Assembly: GCA_023213395.1 (NCBI GenBank)
Contig: CM041465.1
Coordinates: forward strand, 170,631,741 to 170,695,740
Source: Cycas panzhihuaensis
Lineage: Eukaryota; Cycadophyta
Length of the DNA: 64,000 nucleotides
Reading direction: 5' to 3'
Below, piece by piece: positions 44,714-56,588 of this stretch (the first letter of the stretch is position 1; each line of letters opens with the position of its first letter). Made by a program: the position numbers and the translations under genes. The notes beneath the pieces were generated by a model that ran no database searches, was not told where the DNA came from, and worked only from the letters and a program-made list of their open reading frames with translations.

Positions 44714-45120
44714 TGTAGGAAAACAAACGATAAAGAATAGGGCAGAACATAAACAAATAATCATAGATCAATACATAGTTGTTCCATAAACACAAGAGCT
44801 TTTGTATTCAATCCATTGTTTGAGAGAGAGCATTACAAATGTCCAAAAGTAGGCAGAGTTTAAAGACACCAGGGTTGCACACCCCTCAAAATATATAGTT
44901 TGGGGGAGGATGGAAACTCCTCAACCCCTAAAATTTAAATAACAATAAAATAATAACTTAACTTAACTTAAATAAACTTAACTCAAATTAACTTAAATCA
45001 AATCAACCTTACCTTATACTTACCTACACATGTGAGCACCCATATATGTAAATTGATGAGGGTGAGGTGTGCACTCCTGGTTGGAAGGAGGGAGTGGGGT
45101 GATGAGCATTAACCCCAACA
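44714..45120 (-). repeat. T6 5' LTR
   Basis: 407 bp from TGTAGGAAAACAAACGA to ATTAACCCCAACA, matching 40394-40785. GTTCC follows. Confidence 0.92.
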
Positions 45121-45125
45121 GTTCC

Positions 45126-46380
45126 AAGTACCTATTTTGATTCTCCTTTCTTAGATTGAGACCTTGTTTAATCATACTACATCCCTACATCATCATCATC
45201 ACCATTATCCTAATAGGTTATTCTTAACTTGCAATCTAAAATGCCACTCTTTATAGTCATTAATGCATATATTAATGACATATTTAACTTTTCATAGCCA
45301 CCTCCTTGTCACCTTGTAATAACTATTTCTTACCATGCCATTATTTACAATCCATTTACCCATTTCTTAGTGGTGAATCTAGATTTCATGGCCTAATGGG
45401 CCTTTCTTTTATCACGTATTGCTTAACCTTCCATTTCTATGAATGATTTTAGCTCCTTTTTTAGACTTTACAATTAATTCTCTTGGTGTTTTGACCTCTT
45501 CTTAACCACATTGTTAGCTCACAAATCTTTTATTACTACTAGTGGCTCCTATTTCAAGCTATACACACTCTTATTATTTTCATATGGCTTTCTATGTGTG
45601 ATCCTTTATCTTATAAGCATCCCATTTTCATAGCCTATAACTTCTGTTACTTATAGCATTATCATTTAATATTCTCCAAGATAACAATCTCATTTGATCC
45701 TCAGTGAAGTAGATTGTTCACATTTTCCATGGTTGCCTTCTTAAGGATCTTATTTCACTCATGTCTCATATGAAAGCACTCTACAATCATTCATATGAAT
45801 TTCTTATGCTCTTCTTGTAGTTTGACCCTTCTCATTAGTCCCTTAAGTCCCATTATATCTTCATTCTATTAAAACATGCTATCATACTCTAGTTTACCTA
45901 GTCCCCCATGAGTTGGCTTGTCATTGCGATACTTTTCCATGTTAATAAACAAGAAAAATATTGTATGTATATACATCTAGAAAAAATATAAAATCAAAAA
46001 TACAAAAAATTTGTTATCAATATGTATATATACCTCTTACTACCTTCTTGGTATCTAGGGAAAGTCACATGTTGACTTTGTCCCCATTTATGATTTGTAA
46101 TTTAGGTCTAGATGTGTGGGTCATGTAGGACCTTTTAGATTTGGAGGTTTAGGTCCATTGTGGTCTTAGTCCTGATTAAAACCTATTTGGCATTTTGAGG
46201 ATTAAAATAAACTATGGTAATTTATTGTGACACTAATACAAAGCCACTTAAGGGATTCATGCCTAGCCTATTATTTTAGTCAGTGTACATACGAGTCTGA
46301 GTCCTAGTGATGTTGGCTAATTCCCACCTACTCCCCTCATTCATTGAGTAATCCCTAAGTGTTTATTACATTTGACCATG
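45126..46380. other. Unassigned AT-rich sequence right of T6
   Basis: No gene recognised. It adjoins the RNase H remnant at 46385 and was continuous with 39456-40388 before T6 inserted. Confidence 0.4.
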
Positions 46381-46384
46381 GCAT

Positions 46385-46790
46385 TAATCATCCATACTAA
46401 CAAGGGGATCCATGGGAATCCTAGCCCTTCTATTATAGCCCAAACCTCTGAGATCACTTGGGACATGTCCTTATTCACTCTAGAGTGTATTTACCCATAG
46501 TAACTAATAATGTAACAGAATACACTATCATCATGGAGGCCTTGACCAATGCATTGCATGTTTACCATGGCCATATTGTGTTATTTTTAGACTCTCAACT
46601 CATTATTTTCTAGCTTACTCAAGTCTACCAAGTTCACTACGCCTAATTATGTGCCCTTACTAATTGAGCCTGATCACTTTTAGCCTCATTTTCAACCATG
46701 ATAACCCACTATGTCTCACAAGGACATAACATTGAGACTAATCAATTGATTACATTTATTCTTGAGCATTATTTGCCATAGGTGAGCGAT
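46385..46790 (+). pseudogene. RNase H-like remnant related to the extra RNase H of T2
   Basis: Plus-strand pieces align with the T2 domain in the same order. First is MALIIHTNKGIHGNPSPS (T2: MTLFIFTDSGSRSNLGP; catalytic Asp now Asn). After a frameshift come HVLIHSRVYLPIVTNNVTEY and IIMEALTNALHVYHGHIV (T2: HDFMHSRIFLPKATNNEAEY, EALTDTLYFYHGSII). Then FLDSQLIIF keeps the Asp lost in T2, and SLLASF and a C-terminal ILEHYLP follow. The upstream Met-Thr/Ala-Leu start is shared, hinting at a stand-alone frame rather than part of RT. Stops and shifts show it is dead. It identifies this stretch as an old relative of T2 or of its donor. Confidence 0.6.
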
Positions 46791-48280
46791 CCTCTTTAGG
46801 CCCATTGAGTCATTCAGTGAGACTTAGTCTAAAAGATATCTTTTCTATTGAAATCTCTAAGGGCCACTCACTGGAGAGTCTAAATTATGATGAAGACCCT
46901 AGATAATCTAGATTCCCCTTTACTTTAGTAAGAGCCTAAACTACCACCCATACTCTAAAATAAAGGTAAACTATCTTGCATATTTGTATATACATAACTT
47001 GATTATGGCTCTCTAAAGGATTACTACTCTTATAGTGTTCATAGCCTCACCCCTATCTATTTATGTCATTCCCTTTCTAGTTTATCTATTTGTTTTCAAA
47101 AAGTAACCCAAAAAATATATAAAAGGATAAAATAATAAAAAACCCAAAAATATTATAAAATGATAAATCACCAAAAAAATTACAGAACTAAAAATTAGAA
47201 ACATGGCATTGATATGAGCCTAAATAACTCATCTTTTAAAAGATGATCATTAATGAAGCTAAACTATAGTGATAACCCATGACTCTTGAGTTTGTACCTT
47301 TGATATTCGAGGCACCCCCTCGTCTTTCTATGTTATTTAGCATTTTAGCCCAATCTTTAGCTATCATACCCATCACTTTCTAGCCTTTGAGCCTAACTTG
47401 ACTAATTATTTAGGTAGTCCTTCATCCACCTAAGACCACTTTGAGAAATAGCCACTAAAGAGGATAAACTATAGTGCCCCTGCCTATGTTTCTTTAGGTT
47501 TGTCATAGTCATTAGCTCATCTTAGTTGGGGTTAGTTATTGGCCAACCTTCCTCCCTAGTCATAACACCTTTAAAGTTCTTATCAATAAGGTTAAACTAA
47601 AGGAAACATTCTCTAATCACATGTTAAAGATGTTAAACTATGGCATACCACTCTCCCTTGTCACTCTTATAAGTTAATCATTAGACTAATTAAAGCTTTA
47701 TTGACAACATTTACCATCTTTCAACAATAGGTTAAAGAGGTTCTATTACTAAGAAGGCAAGTGTTTTCTATAATATAGGATTATCATAGACATAACGACA
47801 ATAAGTAAGTCAAGGTGTATACTCACTCTTTACTTAGCATAGCTTAGATCAATTATTTGTGAGTGTATGCTTGAGTTTACCTATTGATTTACTGGATGAG
47901 TTAATTACCCCTTTGCCAATAATGAGTTTAACCAAAATTGATAGCTATTTTATCACCCCTTTGATCTCATTAAGTTGAAAAATGCCAGTTAATATCTCTA
48001 TAGGATACTACCTACCTCTTTATTACTCTACTTATGCCCTTCATCCTACTCTACTCTATTGGCTTTGTTCTTATCTATTTTACCTTGTTTTCTTTAGAAT
48101 TTTCTTCATCCCACTCTATTTTTAGATTGTTATGCTTTCTTTCTTAGCTCTCATATTATTTGGTGATCTTTTTACCCTATTTTTGGCTAGGAAGAACACA
48201 TTTACTAGTAGTTTATAATCTTGTAAAGAATCTTCATGGTACAATACTAAACTTCATAGTACTAAAATTTGAAGTTATAA
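46791..48280. other. Unassigned AT-rich sequence
   Basis: No gene recognised; short frames only. It may be the untranslated 3' part of the old element that held the RNase H remnant. Confidence 0.4.
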
Positions 48281-48289
48281 ATTTCTTTA

Positions 48290-48487
48290 GGCCCATGTTT
48301 GGTCACACATTTATGGCACCCAAACATGGGCCCAATATAATACTAAGGCAAATCAGTGGATGGCCCATTGGTTTCATTAAAATTATGGGCCAAGTCCCAT
48401 AAAGTAACTATGGGTTCCATGGTTTTAGGCAAACTCCATTAGTAAATACCCATCATTTCATCCCATCCCATAAGCCTAAAACCATGG
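48290..48487. repeat. Cluster of three perfect hairpins
   Basis: Three inverted repeats stand in series: 48290-48302 with 48320-48332 (13-bp arms, GGCCCATGTTTGG), 48361-48367 with 48386-48392 (7-bp arms, TGGCCCA), and 48417-48430 with 48474-48487 (14-bp arms, CCATGGTTTTAGGC). All arms are perfect. Perfect pairing in otherwise decayed DNA suggests recent origin or a role. Confidence 0.85.
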
Positions 48488-48508
48488 GGTTATCCCTCCT
48501 CCATTACT

Positions 48509-48516
48509 TATAAAAA
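48509..48516 (+). promoter_or_regulatory. TATA-like box after the hairpin cluster
   Basis: TATAAAAA lies about 20 bp after the last hairpin arm, and TGGGCC/GGCCCA words (plant site II elements) occur upstream. The block 48290-48660 resembles an LTR promoter part, but no second copy is present to prove it. Confidence 0.35.
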
Positions 48517-48718
48517 TCTTCTCTTTTTTCATGAGAGAGAGAGTCAATAAAAATATTATTGAAGTCCCATTATGGTGTTAGAATCCCACCAGAAATAGCT
48601 AAATATTCACTCAACCTCCTCTTGAATTCTATCTTGAACTTAAATCTACTAGCTAACAGTGTTGGGATATCCATTGAGTAGATTAATTTCATAATTTACA
48701 TTACTTTCACCACTTGGA

Positions 48719-49382
48719 TGTTGAGAAAACTAGGTCCTGATAAATAGAAACCACCACCAAGATCTAAACTATTTTGTAATTGGTTACAGGAATTGAAACT
48801 AAAATTTACTATGCAAGTTCTTAAACTAGAGATAATATAATAAATAAATCAAAAAGCCAAATCATCACATATACACTTGATATTACATGGTAAACCCTAA
48901 CAGTATGCTAGGGAAACATCCACAGAGGAAAGGTATTGATCTTTATTATCCAAGAATGGAGAAATGTGCATAGTCTGTAGTAGAATGCTCACAGTAACAA
49001 TAACCAGTCACCTCTACTCAATACAGTATATCCAATACATTAAATACCATCAACATAATAAAAAAAACACCCTAAATCAGGCTATATGAGAGAGTCATAC
49101 AAAGCATAAATCTCAACTATTAAATCTAGAGTATTTTGAATGAACAACCCCGATTCTCTTTATAATTTAGTATGTTTTATAGTGCTAGCTTTTTAGGTTT
49201 CGGGCTATCACCCCCAAACCCCATTTTTATCGTCAGGAGGGTGGGGTTTAGCACCCCTATACCCCCTAGCCAAGGGGGCCTCCTACCCCACTTGGATCCC
49301 CCCACAGAAACTTGGGAAAAAACTATGCTACCAACTAGTCAAAATTTTAGCTTCTAAAACATTGTTGTCACATTATCTAACA
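48719..49382 (-). repeat. T7 3' LTR
   Basis: 664 bp from TGTTGAGAAAACTAGGTCC to TATCTAACA, matching 53427-54085. TTGGA precedes it. Confidence 0.92.
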
Positions 49383-49395
49383 ATCTCCACCTTAA
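49383..49395 (-). promoter_or_regulatory. T7 polypurine tract
   Basis: On the minus strand TTAAGGTGGAGAT abuts the TGTTAG of the 3' LTR, as in many copia elements. Confidence 0.85.
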
Positions 49396-49399
49396 CAAT

Positions 49400-50212
49400 A
49401 ATTTACCTAATACCTTTCCTGGACTATTCATCACCCTTTTTGCAACCCAAAAGAAGTCAAACACCATTTAACTTCTCCAATAGTACTAGTTTTGTGAACA
49501 TGTCAGCATAATTTTATTTTGTGTTAACCTTCTCAAGTGCCACTCCACCTACTTCCACAACTTGTTTAATAAAATGGTACTTAAGAGTAATATGCTTTAT
49601 CCCACTCTAATAAGATGGCTTCTTTTATAAGTAAATGATACTTTGTCTATCACAAAATACCTTTATCTTTTTATGTTTTCTTCCAAGCTCAACTGATAGA
49701 CCCTGCAACCATATTACTTCTTTACAAGCATGTGCTGCAACAACATATTCTTCTTCTATAGTCAATAATATAATTGTACTCTATAATTTTAACATCCAAC
49801 TAACCAGACCATTTACAAGAGTAAATACATAACCCAAAGTAGACCTCCTCTTAACAAAATCCCCTACAAAGTCTGAATCAACATATCTGTAAACTTGATT
49901 ACCTGTACCTATAAAAGTGATGCAATAGTCGCTTGAGCCCCTCAAATATTGAAGCACCCATTTCACTACTGCCCAATGTTCCTTTCTTAGATTTTCCATA
50001 AACTTGCTAACTACATCGATTACATGTGAAATGTTAGGTCTTGTATATACCATGGCATACATCAAACTTCCTACTGCATTAGCATAAGGTACATAAGATA
50101 TATAATCCTTTTCTTCTTCACTACTAGGACTCATACTCGAAGAAAGCTTAAAATGGGAAGCCAATGGGATACTTACTAGTTTCACATTTGCTATACCAAA
50201 TATGGTTAACAC
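49400..50212 (-). pseudogene. T7 copia RNase H
   Basis: The open part 50212-49781 has YVPYANAVGSLMYAMVYTRP, then VSKFMENLRKEHW, VKWVLQYLRGSSD, YVDSDFVGDFVKRRSTLGY (family YxDADxAGDxxxRRSTSGY) and GLVSWMLKL. After a stop (Gln codon) come EEEYVVAAHACKEVIWL (family STxEAEYxA...), CDRQSIIYL, and IKHITLKYHFIK near the end. It degrades the RNA template after copying. Most catalytic positions survive, so decay here is mild. Confidence 0.88.
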
Positions 50213-50224
50213 CTTCTCTACATA

Positions 50225-51180
50225 TTTCTTCTATGATAACCATAGCTCACTAGTTTTCTTCTCTCTATGTATCTCCATACCTAAGATTTGTTTTATAGTT
50301 CCTAGATCCTTCATATCAAAAGTCCTAACTAATTGAGCCTTTAACTTCTTGATTTCTGCCATGCTCTTGCTTACAACCAATATGTCATCAATATATAATA
50401 CCAAGATAATGAATAAGGTATTGTCCAAGAATTTAAAGTAAACATAATAGTCATACTCACTTCTTTTAAAATTTTAACTCTCCATGAAGGCATCAAACTT
50501 TCTATACCATTACCTGGGTAATTGCTTTAGGCCATACAATGATTTACTAAGCTTGTAAATAAGTCTTTTCCTACCATCCTATACAAACCCTTTTGTCTAA
50601 TCCATATAGATCTCCTCATCTAAATCTCCATGTAGAAAAGTTATTTTTACATCTAACAACTCAAACTCTAGATCAAGAGAAGCTGCCAATGTTAACGGAA
50701 CTCGAATTGAAATAAGTTTGATAACTAGTAAAAAGATCTCATGAAAATCAATGCCTACTTTTTATGCAAAACCTTTAGCCACCAGTCTTACCCTGCATTT
50801 GTCAACCTTTCCATCAAAATCTATTTTCTTCTTGAAAACACACCTGAAACCAATAATCTTCCTACCATATGGAAGTTCTACCAAGTCCCATGAATTATTT
50901 TTCTCCAAAGCATCTATCTCTTCCTACATAGCCCTCTTCCACTTCTCATTATGGATATCATCTATTGCTTCTTGATAGCATGTAGGTTCACCATCATTAG
51001 AAACCAAAGTAATAGAAATAAATGGGTTATACCTGTCAGGTGGATGATTAACTTATGTAGATCTTCTAACAATTAGTGGAGGAGTGTCCATATACTCCTA
51101 TACATCTACTATAGATTCATATTAGAAAGGTTTTTCTACTCTTCTATTTCCAAAGATGGCTAGGTCTTAAGCTTAACCTG
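50225..51180 (-). pseudogene. T7 copia reverse transcriptase
   Basis: The minus-strand order is a KWKRAM, stop, EEIDALEKNNSW lead, GFRCVFKKK, CRVRLVAKGFA, DLEFELLDVKITFLHGDL, YKLSKSLYGLKQLPR with stops at Trp/Gln codons nearby, and the intact catalytic box LVLYIDDILVVS (near 50400-50370). It ends DMKDLGTIKQILGMEI. Stops and a few shifts break it. It would copy element RNA to DNA in the cytoplasmic particle. Confidence 0.85.
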
Positions 51181-51189
51181 TTGATGTTT

Positions 51190-51985
51190 AGCTTTTTTCT
51201 CTTATTTCACTTCAACTTCTATACTACTTAATCTTAGAAAGGGAGATTCATAAAATACAATATCTCTATTAATAATGATTTTGTAGGTAGTAGGATCCGA
51301 CAACCTGTATCCCTTCACACCATCTCTATCACTAGAACTAGCAAAGATACATCTCTTAGATTTTGGGTCTAACTTTAAATGTTGTTTTTTATTAGTTAAG
51401 GCATAAGCATCACAACCAAAATCTTTCAAATTTGAATAGTCATATGGATGTCTAGTCAATACCTCTTTAGGAATCTTGTGGTCTATTACAAGTGATGGTG
51501 ACATATTTACCAAATAATAAGTTGTTTGAATAGCTTTTACCCATAAGCCCTGCTCCACACCTGTATTACTGAGCATGCTTCTCGCTTTTTCTAAGAGTGT
51601 CTTGTTCATGTGCTTAGCTATGCTATTCTACTATAGAGTATAACTAGTGGTCGTATACCTTTCAATCCTTACTTCTTTGTAATAGTTCTCAAATGTGAAG
51701 GAGTTGAACTCACCTTCATTGTCAGTTCTTAAACATTTGATTAACCTATGAGTACTCTTCTCAACCAGAGCCTTGAATTGATTAAATACACTAAAAACTT
51801 CAGATTTCCATTTCAAAAAATAGACTCATACCTTTCTAGAGTAATTATATGTAAATGTGACAAAGTATAATGATCCTCCATAAAATTTTATAGGGGTTGG
51901 TCCCCACACATATGAATGTACATAATCCAGAACACCTTTATTAGTGTGACTCCCTACTTTAAACCTGAGTCTACATTGCTTTCCA
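51190..51985 (-). pseudogene. T7 copia integrase
   Basis: The central catalytic part is open at 51816-51631: KSTHRLIKCLRTDNEGEFNS holds the second catalytic Asp (family LRSDNGGEF; Gly changed to Glu). The first segment (51985-51820) keeps pieces of CxFGKQxR and of the DWxGP/SYVD lead. The last part, open at 51609-51202, has MNKTLLEKARSMLSN, then WVKAIQTTYYLVN and LKDFGCDAYAL. It would insert element DNA into chromosomes. Confidence 0.82.
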
Positions 51986-52020
51986 AAAATATAATGTTTA
52001 CAAAAACTTAAATTTGAAAG

Positions 52021-52500
52021 CTACAAGTTGGGAAGTAACTTATGGTTCATCATCACCTTAAGTCCTCTCTCACTCATGTACCTAAGTCTTTGATGCCATA
52101 ACTGAGCTAGATCTTCTACACTCTTTAATGTTATAACTACATAACTGACATCTATACTTCCCACTAAAATATAAAGGTTTCCTTTCTTTAAGGATTTTAT
52201 AACAATCAAGGCACCCTTTGACACCTTCAAGACTCCTTCATGACCTATGTACTTATAACTACTAGAATCTAGTTCACCCAAGGAAATCAGATTCTTTTTT
52301 AGATTAGGTACATGTCTAACTTCAATTAATGCTCTCACTACACCATCGAATATTTTAATTCTGATGCTACCAATGCCCATTGTCTTATAGGAAACTTCAT
52401 TTCCCATAAGCACATCATCACCATCAAAAGGTTGGTATAATAAAAACCAACTCTTGTGTGGACACATATAGTATGAAGCACCTAAATTTAATAACTAATC
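52021..52500 (-). pseudogene. T7 protease and pre-integrase segment
   Basis: The protease active site (about 52500-52470) reads LLNLGASYYMCPHK where the family has LDSGASxHMxP, so the catalytic Asp is Asn. The frame 52467-52021 continues with MGNEVSYKTMGIGSIRI, VRHVPNLKKNLISLGELD, and the pre-integrase box LAQLWHQRLRYMSERGL. Confidence 0.85.
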
Positions 52501-53354
52501 ATGATGATAATAGAAAATATTACAAGCAACCAAGACATCATCATTTGTATCTTGATTCGACTCCACTTGATTAGCCTCCTTGGCAAGATCTTCCTTTTAC
52601 TAGAACTCCTTCTTTTTGTAGCAATCCTTCTTGAGGTGACTTGTCTTATTGTAATGCCAACATCTGAGCTTACTCTTCCTGCCTTTGACTTTGACCTCGA
52701 TGTATCCCTAAAGCTTTGTCCTCTCTCAATCACTCTGACCCTTATTGTCATAGCTTCTTATGTGGAGGTTTCAAGACTGGACTTCCTCCTTACTTCTTCT
52801 GTTAGTAAAGAACTCACAATAGAATCATAGTCTAATTCATCTATAGTACTAAAACTAATTGAGATGATAATATTATCCTAGGATTCTAGTAATGAATATA
52901 ATAAGGTAATAGCCTTGTTCTCATCCTCAATCATGACATTGATATTAGCTAACTAATAAATAAGAGTATTAAAAATATTTAAATGATCAACAATTTTTGT
53001 ACCTTCCTTCATTTATAATGAGTATAATTGCCTCTTCAAGTAGATTTGATTCATCACTAATTTGGTTATGTACAAGCCTTCTAACCGGGACTGTGATCCT
53101 GCTACTGTCTTCTCCTCTATAATGTTAAACAAAACTCCATATACCAAGCACAATCGTATTATGCTAAGAGCTCTTTTATCCAGATCATCCCATTCGTCAT
53201 CGTCCATCCCTGTGGATTTTTTTTATTTACCTATAAGAGCTCTATACAAACCTTATTATACCAGAACATCATATGCTTTCATCTTTCACAACTTAAAGTT
53301 ATCATTGCCATTAAATTTCCCCACCTTGAACTTTGCATTTGCCAGTTTCGCCAT
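52500..53354 (-). pseudogene. T7 copia Gag
   Basis: Starts at ATG 53354 (MAKLANAKFKVGKFNGND), with three stops at Trp/Gln codons soon after. The open stretch 53207-53013 reads DDDEWDDLDKRALSIIRLCL, then FNIIEEKTVAGSQSRLEGLY, typical of Tnt1/Tork Gag. The zinc knuckle at 52662-52621 reads CWHYNKTSHLKKDC, with the second Cys changed to Tyr. Gag forms the RNA-packaging particle. Confidence 0.85.
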
Positions 53355-53412
53355 TTGGTATAGAAAAAGTTGACACCAAAACCTTCACAAACTCACTATA
53401 AAAATAAAAGTG

Positions 53413-53424
53413 GCTCTAATACCA
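53413..53424 (-). promoter_or_regulatory. T7 primer-binding site (tRNA-Met type)
   Basis: Plus-strand GCTCTAATACCA, one base from the complement of TGGTATCAGAGC, two bases from the 5' LTR. Confidence 0.88.
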
Positions 53425-53426
53425 CT

Positions 53427-54085
53427 TGTTAAGAAAACTAGGTCCTAATAACTAAAAACTGCCACCAAGATCTAAACTATTTTGTAATAAGTTATAGGAA
53501 TCGAAACTAAAATTTAACATGTAAGTTCTTAAACTAGAGATAATACAATAAATAAATTAGAAAGATAAAGCATTATATATAGACTCAATATAACATGGTA
53601 AAACCCTAGCAATGTACTACAGAAATATCCACATAGGAAAGGTATCGATCTTTATTATATGAGAATGGAGAAATATACATAATTTGCAGTAGAATGCTTA
53701 CAACAATAATAACAAGTTGCCTCTACTCAATACAGTACATTCAATACATTGAATATAATCAACATAATGAGAAAACACCCTAAATTGGGTTATATGAGAG
53801 AGTCATATAATGCACAAATCTCAACCATCAAATCTATAATATTTTAAATGCACAACCCTGATTCTCTTTATAATTTAGTATGTTTTATAGTGCTAGCATT
53901 TTAGGTCGTGGGCTACCATTCCCAAACCCCTTCTTTACAAGAGGAGGTTCTAGAGCCCCTCCTAGTCCCCGGCCAAGGGGTGTTCCTACCCCCTTTAGAT
54001 CCCCCCACAAAAGTTTAGGGGGAAAACCACGCTACCAACCTGTCAAATTTTAGCCTCCAAAACATTGTTATCATATTATCTAACA
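53427..54085 (-). repeat. T7 5' LTR
   Basis: 659 bp from TGTTAAGAAAACTAGGTCC to TATCTAACA, matching 48719-49382; TTAGA follows. Confidence 0.92.
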
Positions 54086-54090
54086 TTAGA

Positions 54091-56225
54091 ATGGGGTAAT
54101 ACCCCCATCACTCTAGTTGGTATTTTTATTCTAAGATTTGTTTACTTTCTTTTAGTTCATGGAGTACTACTTTGTATTTCTTTATTTTCATATTCAATAT
54201 TGCTTTGTTGCTAGTTATTTTACCTTCTTTCTACTTGTTTTTTTATTGTCCATGCATCAAGTAACCTTGCAGAGGGAAAGAAGACCAAGTATTGCTTGGA
54301 AAATCATTAAATGAAGGGGACCTTTTTCCATTTCTAAGGCCCCATTTCCCTTGTCTCATTAGATATCTAATTACATGCCTTTTTTAGTTGACATTTTAGA
54401 TTTTGTTTATCTTTTATATTACAAGTATTAGTGTGTGGCATCAATTTCTTTGTAGGTGTAAGACCTATAGTTTTATTATAGGTTTTAGGAGTGTTTTAGA
54501 GTGAATTAGAGTTCTTTCCTCCCATTGTCTCTCAATCTCCTCTTCACCAAATTGAAGTGTTATTATGTAGCCATAATGCTATCAAAATTTTTCTATAAGC
54601 AACTAATACAAGGTATATAAAGCCTTTATTTTTATGATTTTTACCATATTTGCTTTTATTTTACATTTTTCTTTTTGTCATATAATGATCTGTTAAGTGA
54701 AAAATACTATTGGACTTTTTCTAGAAATATGATTTTATACCCATATGCTTAACTAATGTGGTTTCTAGCTTATTTGGTAATTTGGTATCTAAAAACATTA
54801 CTGAAAGTATAAAAAATGGTGGGTTTATATGATTTTCTAAGTGCCTTTTACTAAACCCTTCCTAAGATAGTCTTCTTTTTTGGTTTTTTAAGAAGGAAAA
54901 GCAAAAGCAAAAAAAAATATTTATTTCATTTTATAGTTTCATTTTGAACGACAAAAAGTAGTGAATTATTAGCCTACTCATTTACTTATATATGCTTATT
55001 TGCCCCCTCTTTTACCCTTACTCGTAAGTTACACTTTCTAATTTAAGAAAAGAAAAAGAAAACATAAAAAATGGGGATAAGAGGAATCTTTTTTTGGTTT
55101 GTATTTTGCACTGCACTTTGCATTTTTATTTGGTGGCATGTTTTATGTTTATAGGCCTAATGAAGGAGAGGGTTACACCTTACCTATTGTGAGTCCTCAA
55201 ATCTATGGGGCTATAATTATTTTTTGATAATTAGGATCTATTATTGATTATATTTAGACTAGAGTGCATAATAGCTACATTAGGATTTTGCTCTCTATTG
55301 CTTTAGCCTCTTTAGGGTAGGTTCCTTCTTTCCACTAAAGAGGAGGGTTAATTTTCTCTCTACTTTAGTGTCATTGCTAATGAAGAGGGATCAACTTATG
55401 TCTTTTAGTATGAGTCTCTAATTTATATTCTAAATAGGTAATTAAAGAGTGCCTATCCTGATCACATGCTAATGCGTGGGGTGTAGACAATCAAGTGAAC
55501 TTCATCTCTCTTATTAAAAGTAGTGACCTCTTTCTTTCTTCACTCTCGTAGAGCTTAAGGTTCATTGAAATTATATATGGGTACTATTAGGCAACTCTTG
55601 CATTCATGTGAGAGTCATTATAGGTATTAATGAGTCTCCATCAACTTATCCACAAGTGGATTTATCGTATGGTCTTGATTCCTTTAGGCCTCTTACTTTG
55701 GGTTGTCCTTTACTTACTCTTTTAGATTAAGTCCATTATTTAGGCTAAGTAGGTGTTAGGAGGGTGAGGATAGGTTTATAGCTTAAGAGGTTATAGATTC
55801 CTTACGTTAGACACATAGATTTCCTAGGAGTTATAAGCACTTGTGCTTAATCTACCCTCTCACACTACAAGGGCCTCTTTATGTTGTTTGGTCCTTCTAA
55901 GGATGTTAACTAGGTTGATTAATTTTATCTTAGCATTGGCTAGATATTTTCATTCAGTACTTCTTTGTCCTTCACTGCATACTTGCTTCTCATCTACCTA
56001 TTTGCATTGCCCCTTCTTACTATCATTAGCAACTAGTTTACACTTAATCATTATTTGTTTGGTCTATATTTAGTATATAGCATAGATACATGTTTTCCTT
56101 AGTCCCTTGTTAGTCTGAATCAATAACAATTTAACCCACAACCATGTACACAAGATGCATGAGTGCCCTATGAAGGGTATATGTTTGCACCCTCCTTCAC
56201 TTAAGTCCTCACCCTAATGGCTTAT
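54091..56225. other. AT-rich sequence between T7 and T8, no gene seen
   Basis: Short T-rich frames only (for example 55843-56073), with no family similarity. It was joined to 48718 before T7 inserted. Confidence 0.5.
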
Positions 56226-56586
56226 TGTTGGGATAATGCCCAATATGGAAGTACCTGTGACTACCTTGGGCCTCTAAATAGCACCTTGATCCTCTAGAAG
56301 GTACCTTGGGCCACTTAAAGCCATAAGTAGTCGCCTAAAGTTGACATGGAGCCACCACAGCCACCCTAAGGTATGTTATTTTATTATATGCTTAATATTT
56401 TAATATTTATTTAAATTTTCAATTAATGTTAGGTTGAAGCACTTGTCACCTCCCTAAAACTCTATATAATGGTGGGGAATACCTCCTTGGTGTTTCTTAA
56501 CATTGTCACTTAATATTTAGAAATATTCACTTTGAGATGATAATGCACTGCTTGTAATCCTCCTGCTCTGCTCCTTAATGCCAACA
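56226..56586 (+). repeat. T8 copia 5' LTR
   Basis: 361 bp from TGTTGGGATAATGCCC to GCCAACA. It has repeated ACCTTGGGCC words and a TATA box (CTATATAATGG near 56463). It is related to, but clearly diverged from, the T9 LTR at 61468, and shares its first 16 bases with T1. Confidence 0.85.
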
Positions 56587-56588
56587 TT

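Larger units (their letters stand above)
40394..45120 (-). mobile_element. T6: LTR retrotransposon carrying a captured host gene fragment
   Basis: 4727 bp with LTRs of 392 and 407 bp, a perfect GTTCC target duplication, a tRNA-Met primer site and a polypurine tract, so it moved as a unit. Reading on the minus strand: LTR, primer site, AGATCT-rich leader, an antisense fragment of a tRNA methylthiotransferase gene, AT-rich filler, a scrap of copia Gag, polypurine tract, LTR. It lacks protease, integrase and RT, so its movement depended on another element. T3 is of the same family and also carries a host-gene fragment in the same relative place and orientation. Confidence 0.85.
48719..54085 (-). 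mobile_element. T7: Tork/Tnt1-like Ty1/copia retrotransposon, complete but dead
   Basis: 5367 bp with LTRs of 664 and 659 bp, a primer site, a polypurine tract and all domains in order (gag, protease, integrase, RT, RNase H). Target duplications are TTGGA and TTAGA, one change apart. RNase H and Gag motifs resemble Tnt1/Tork. Inactivated by stops and frameshifts. Confidence 0.92.
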
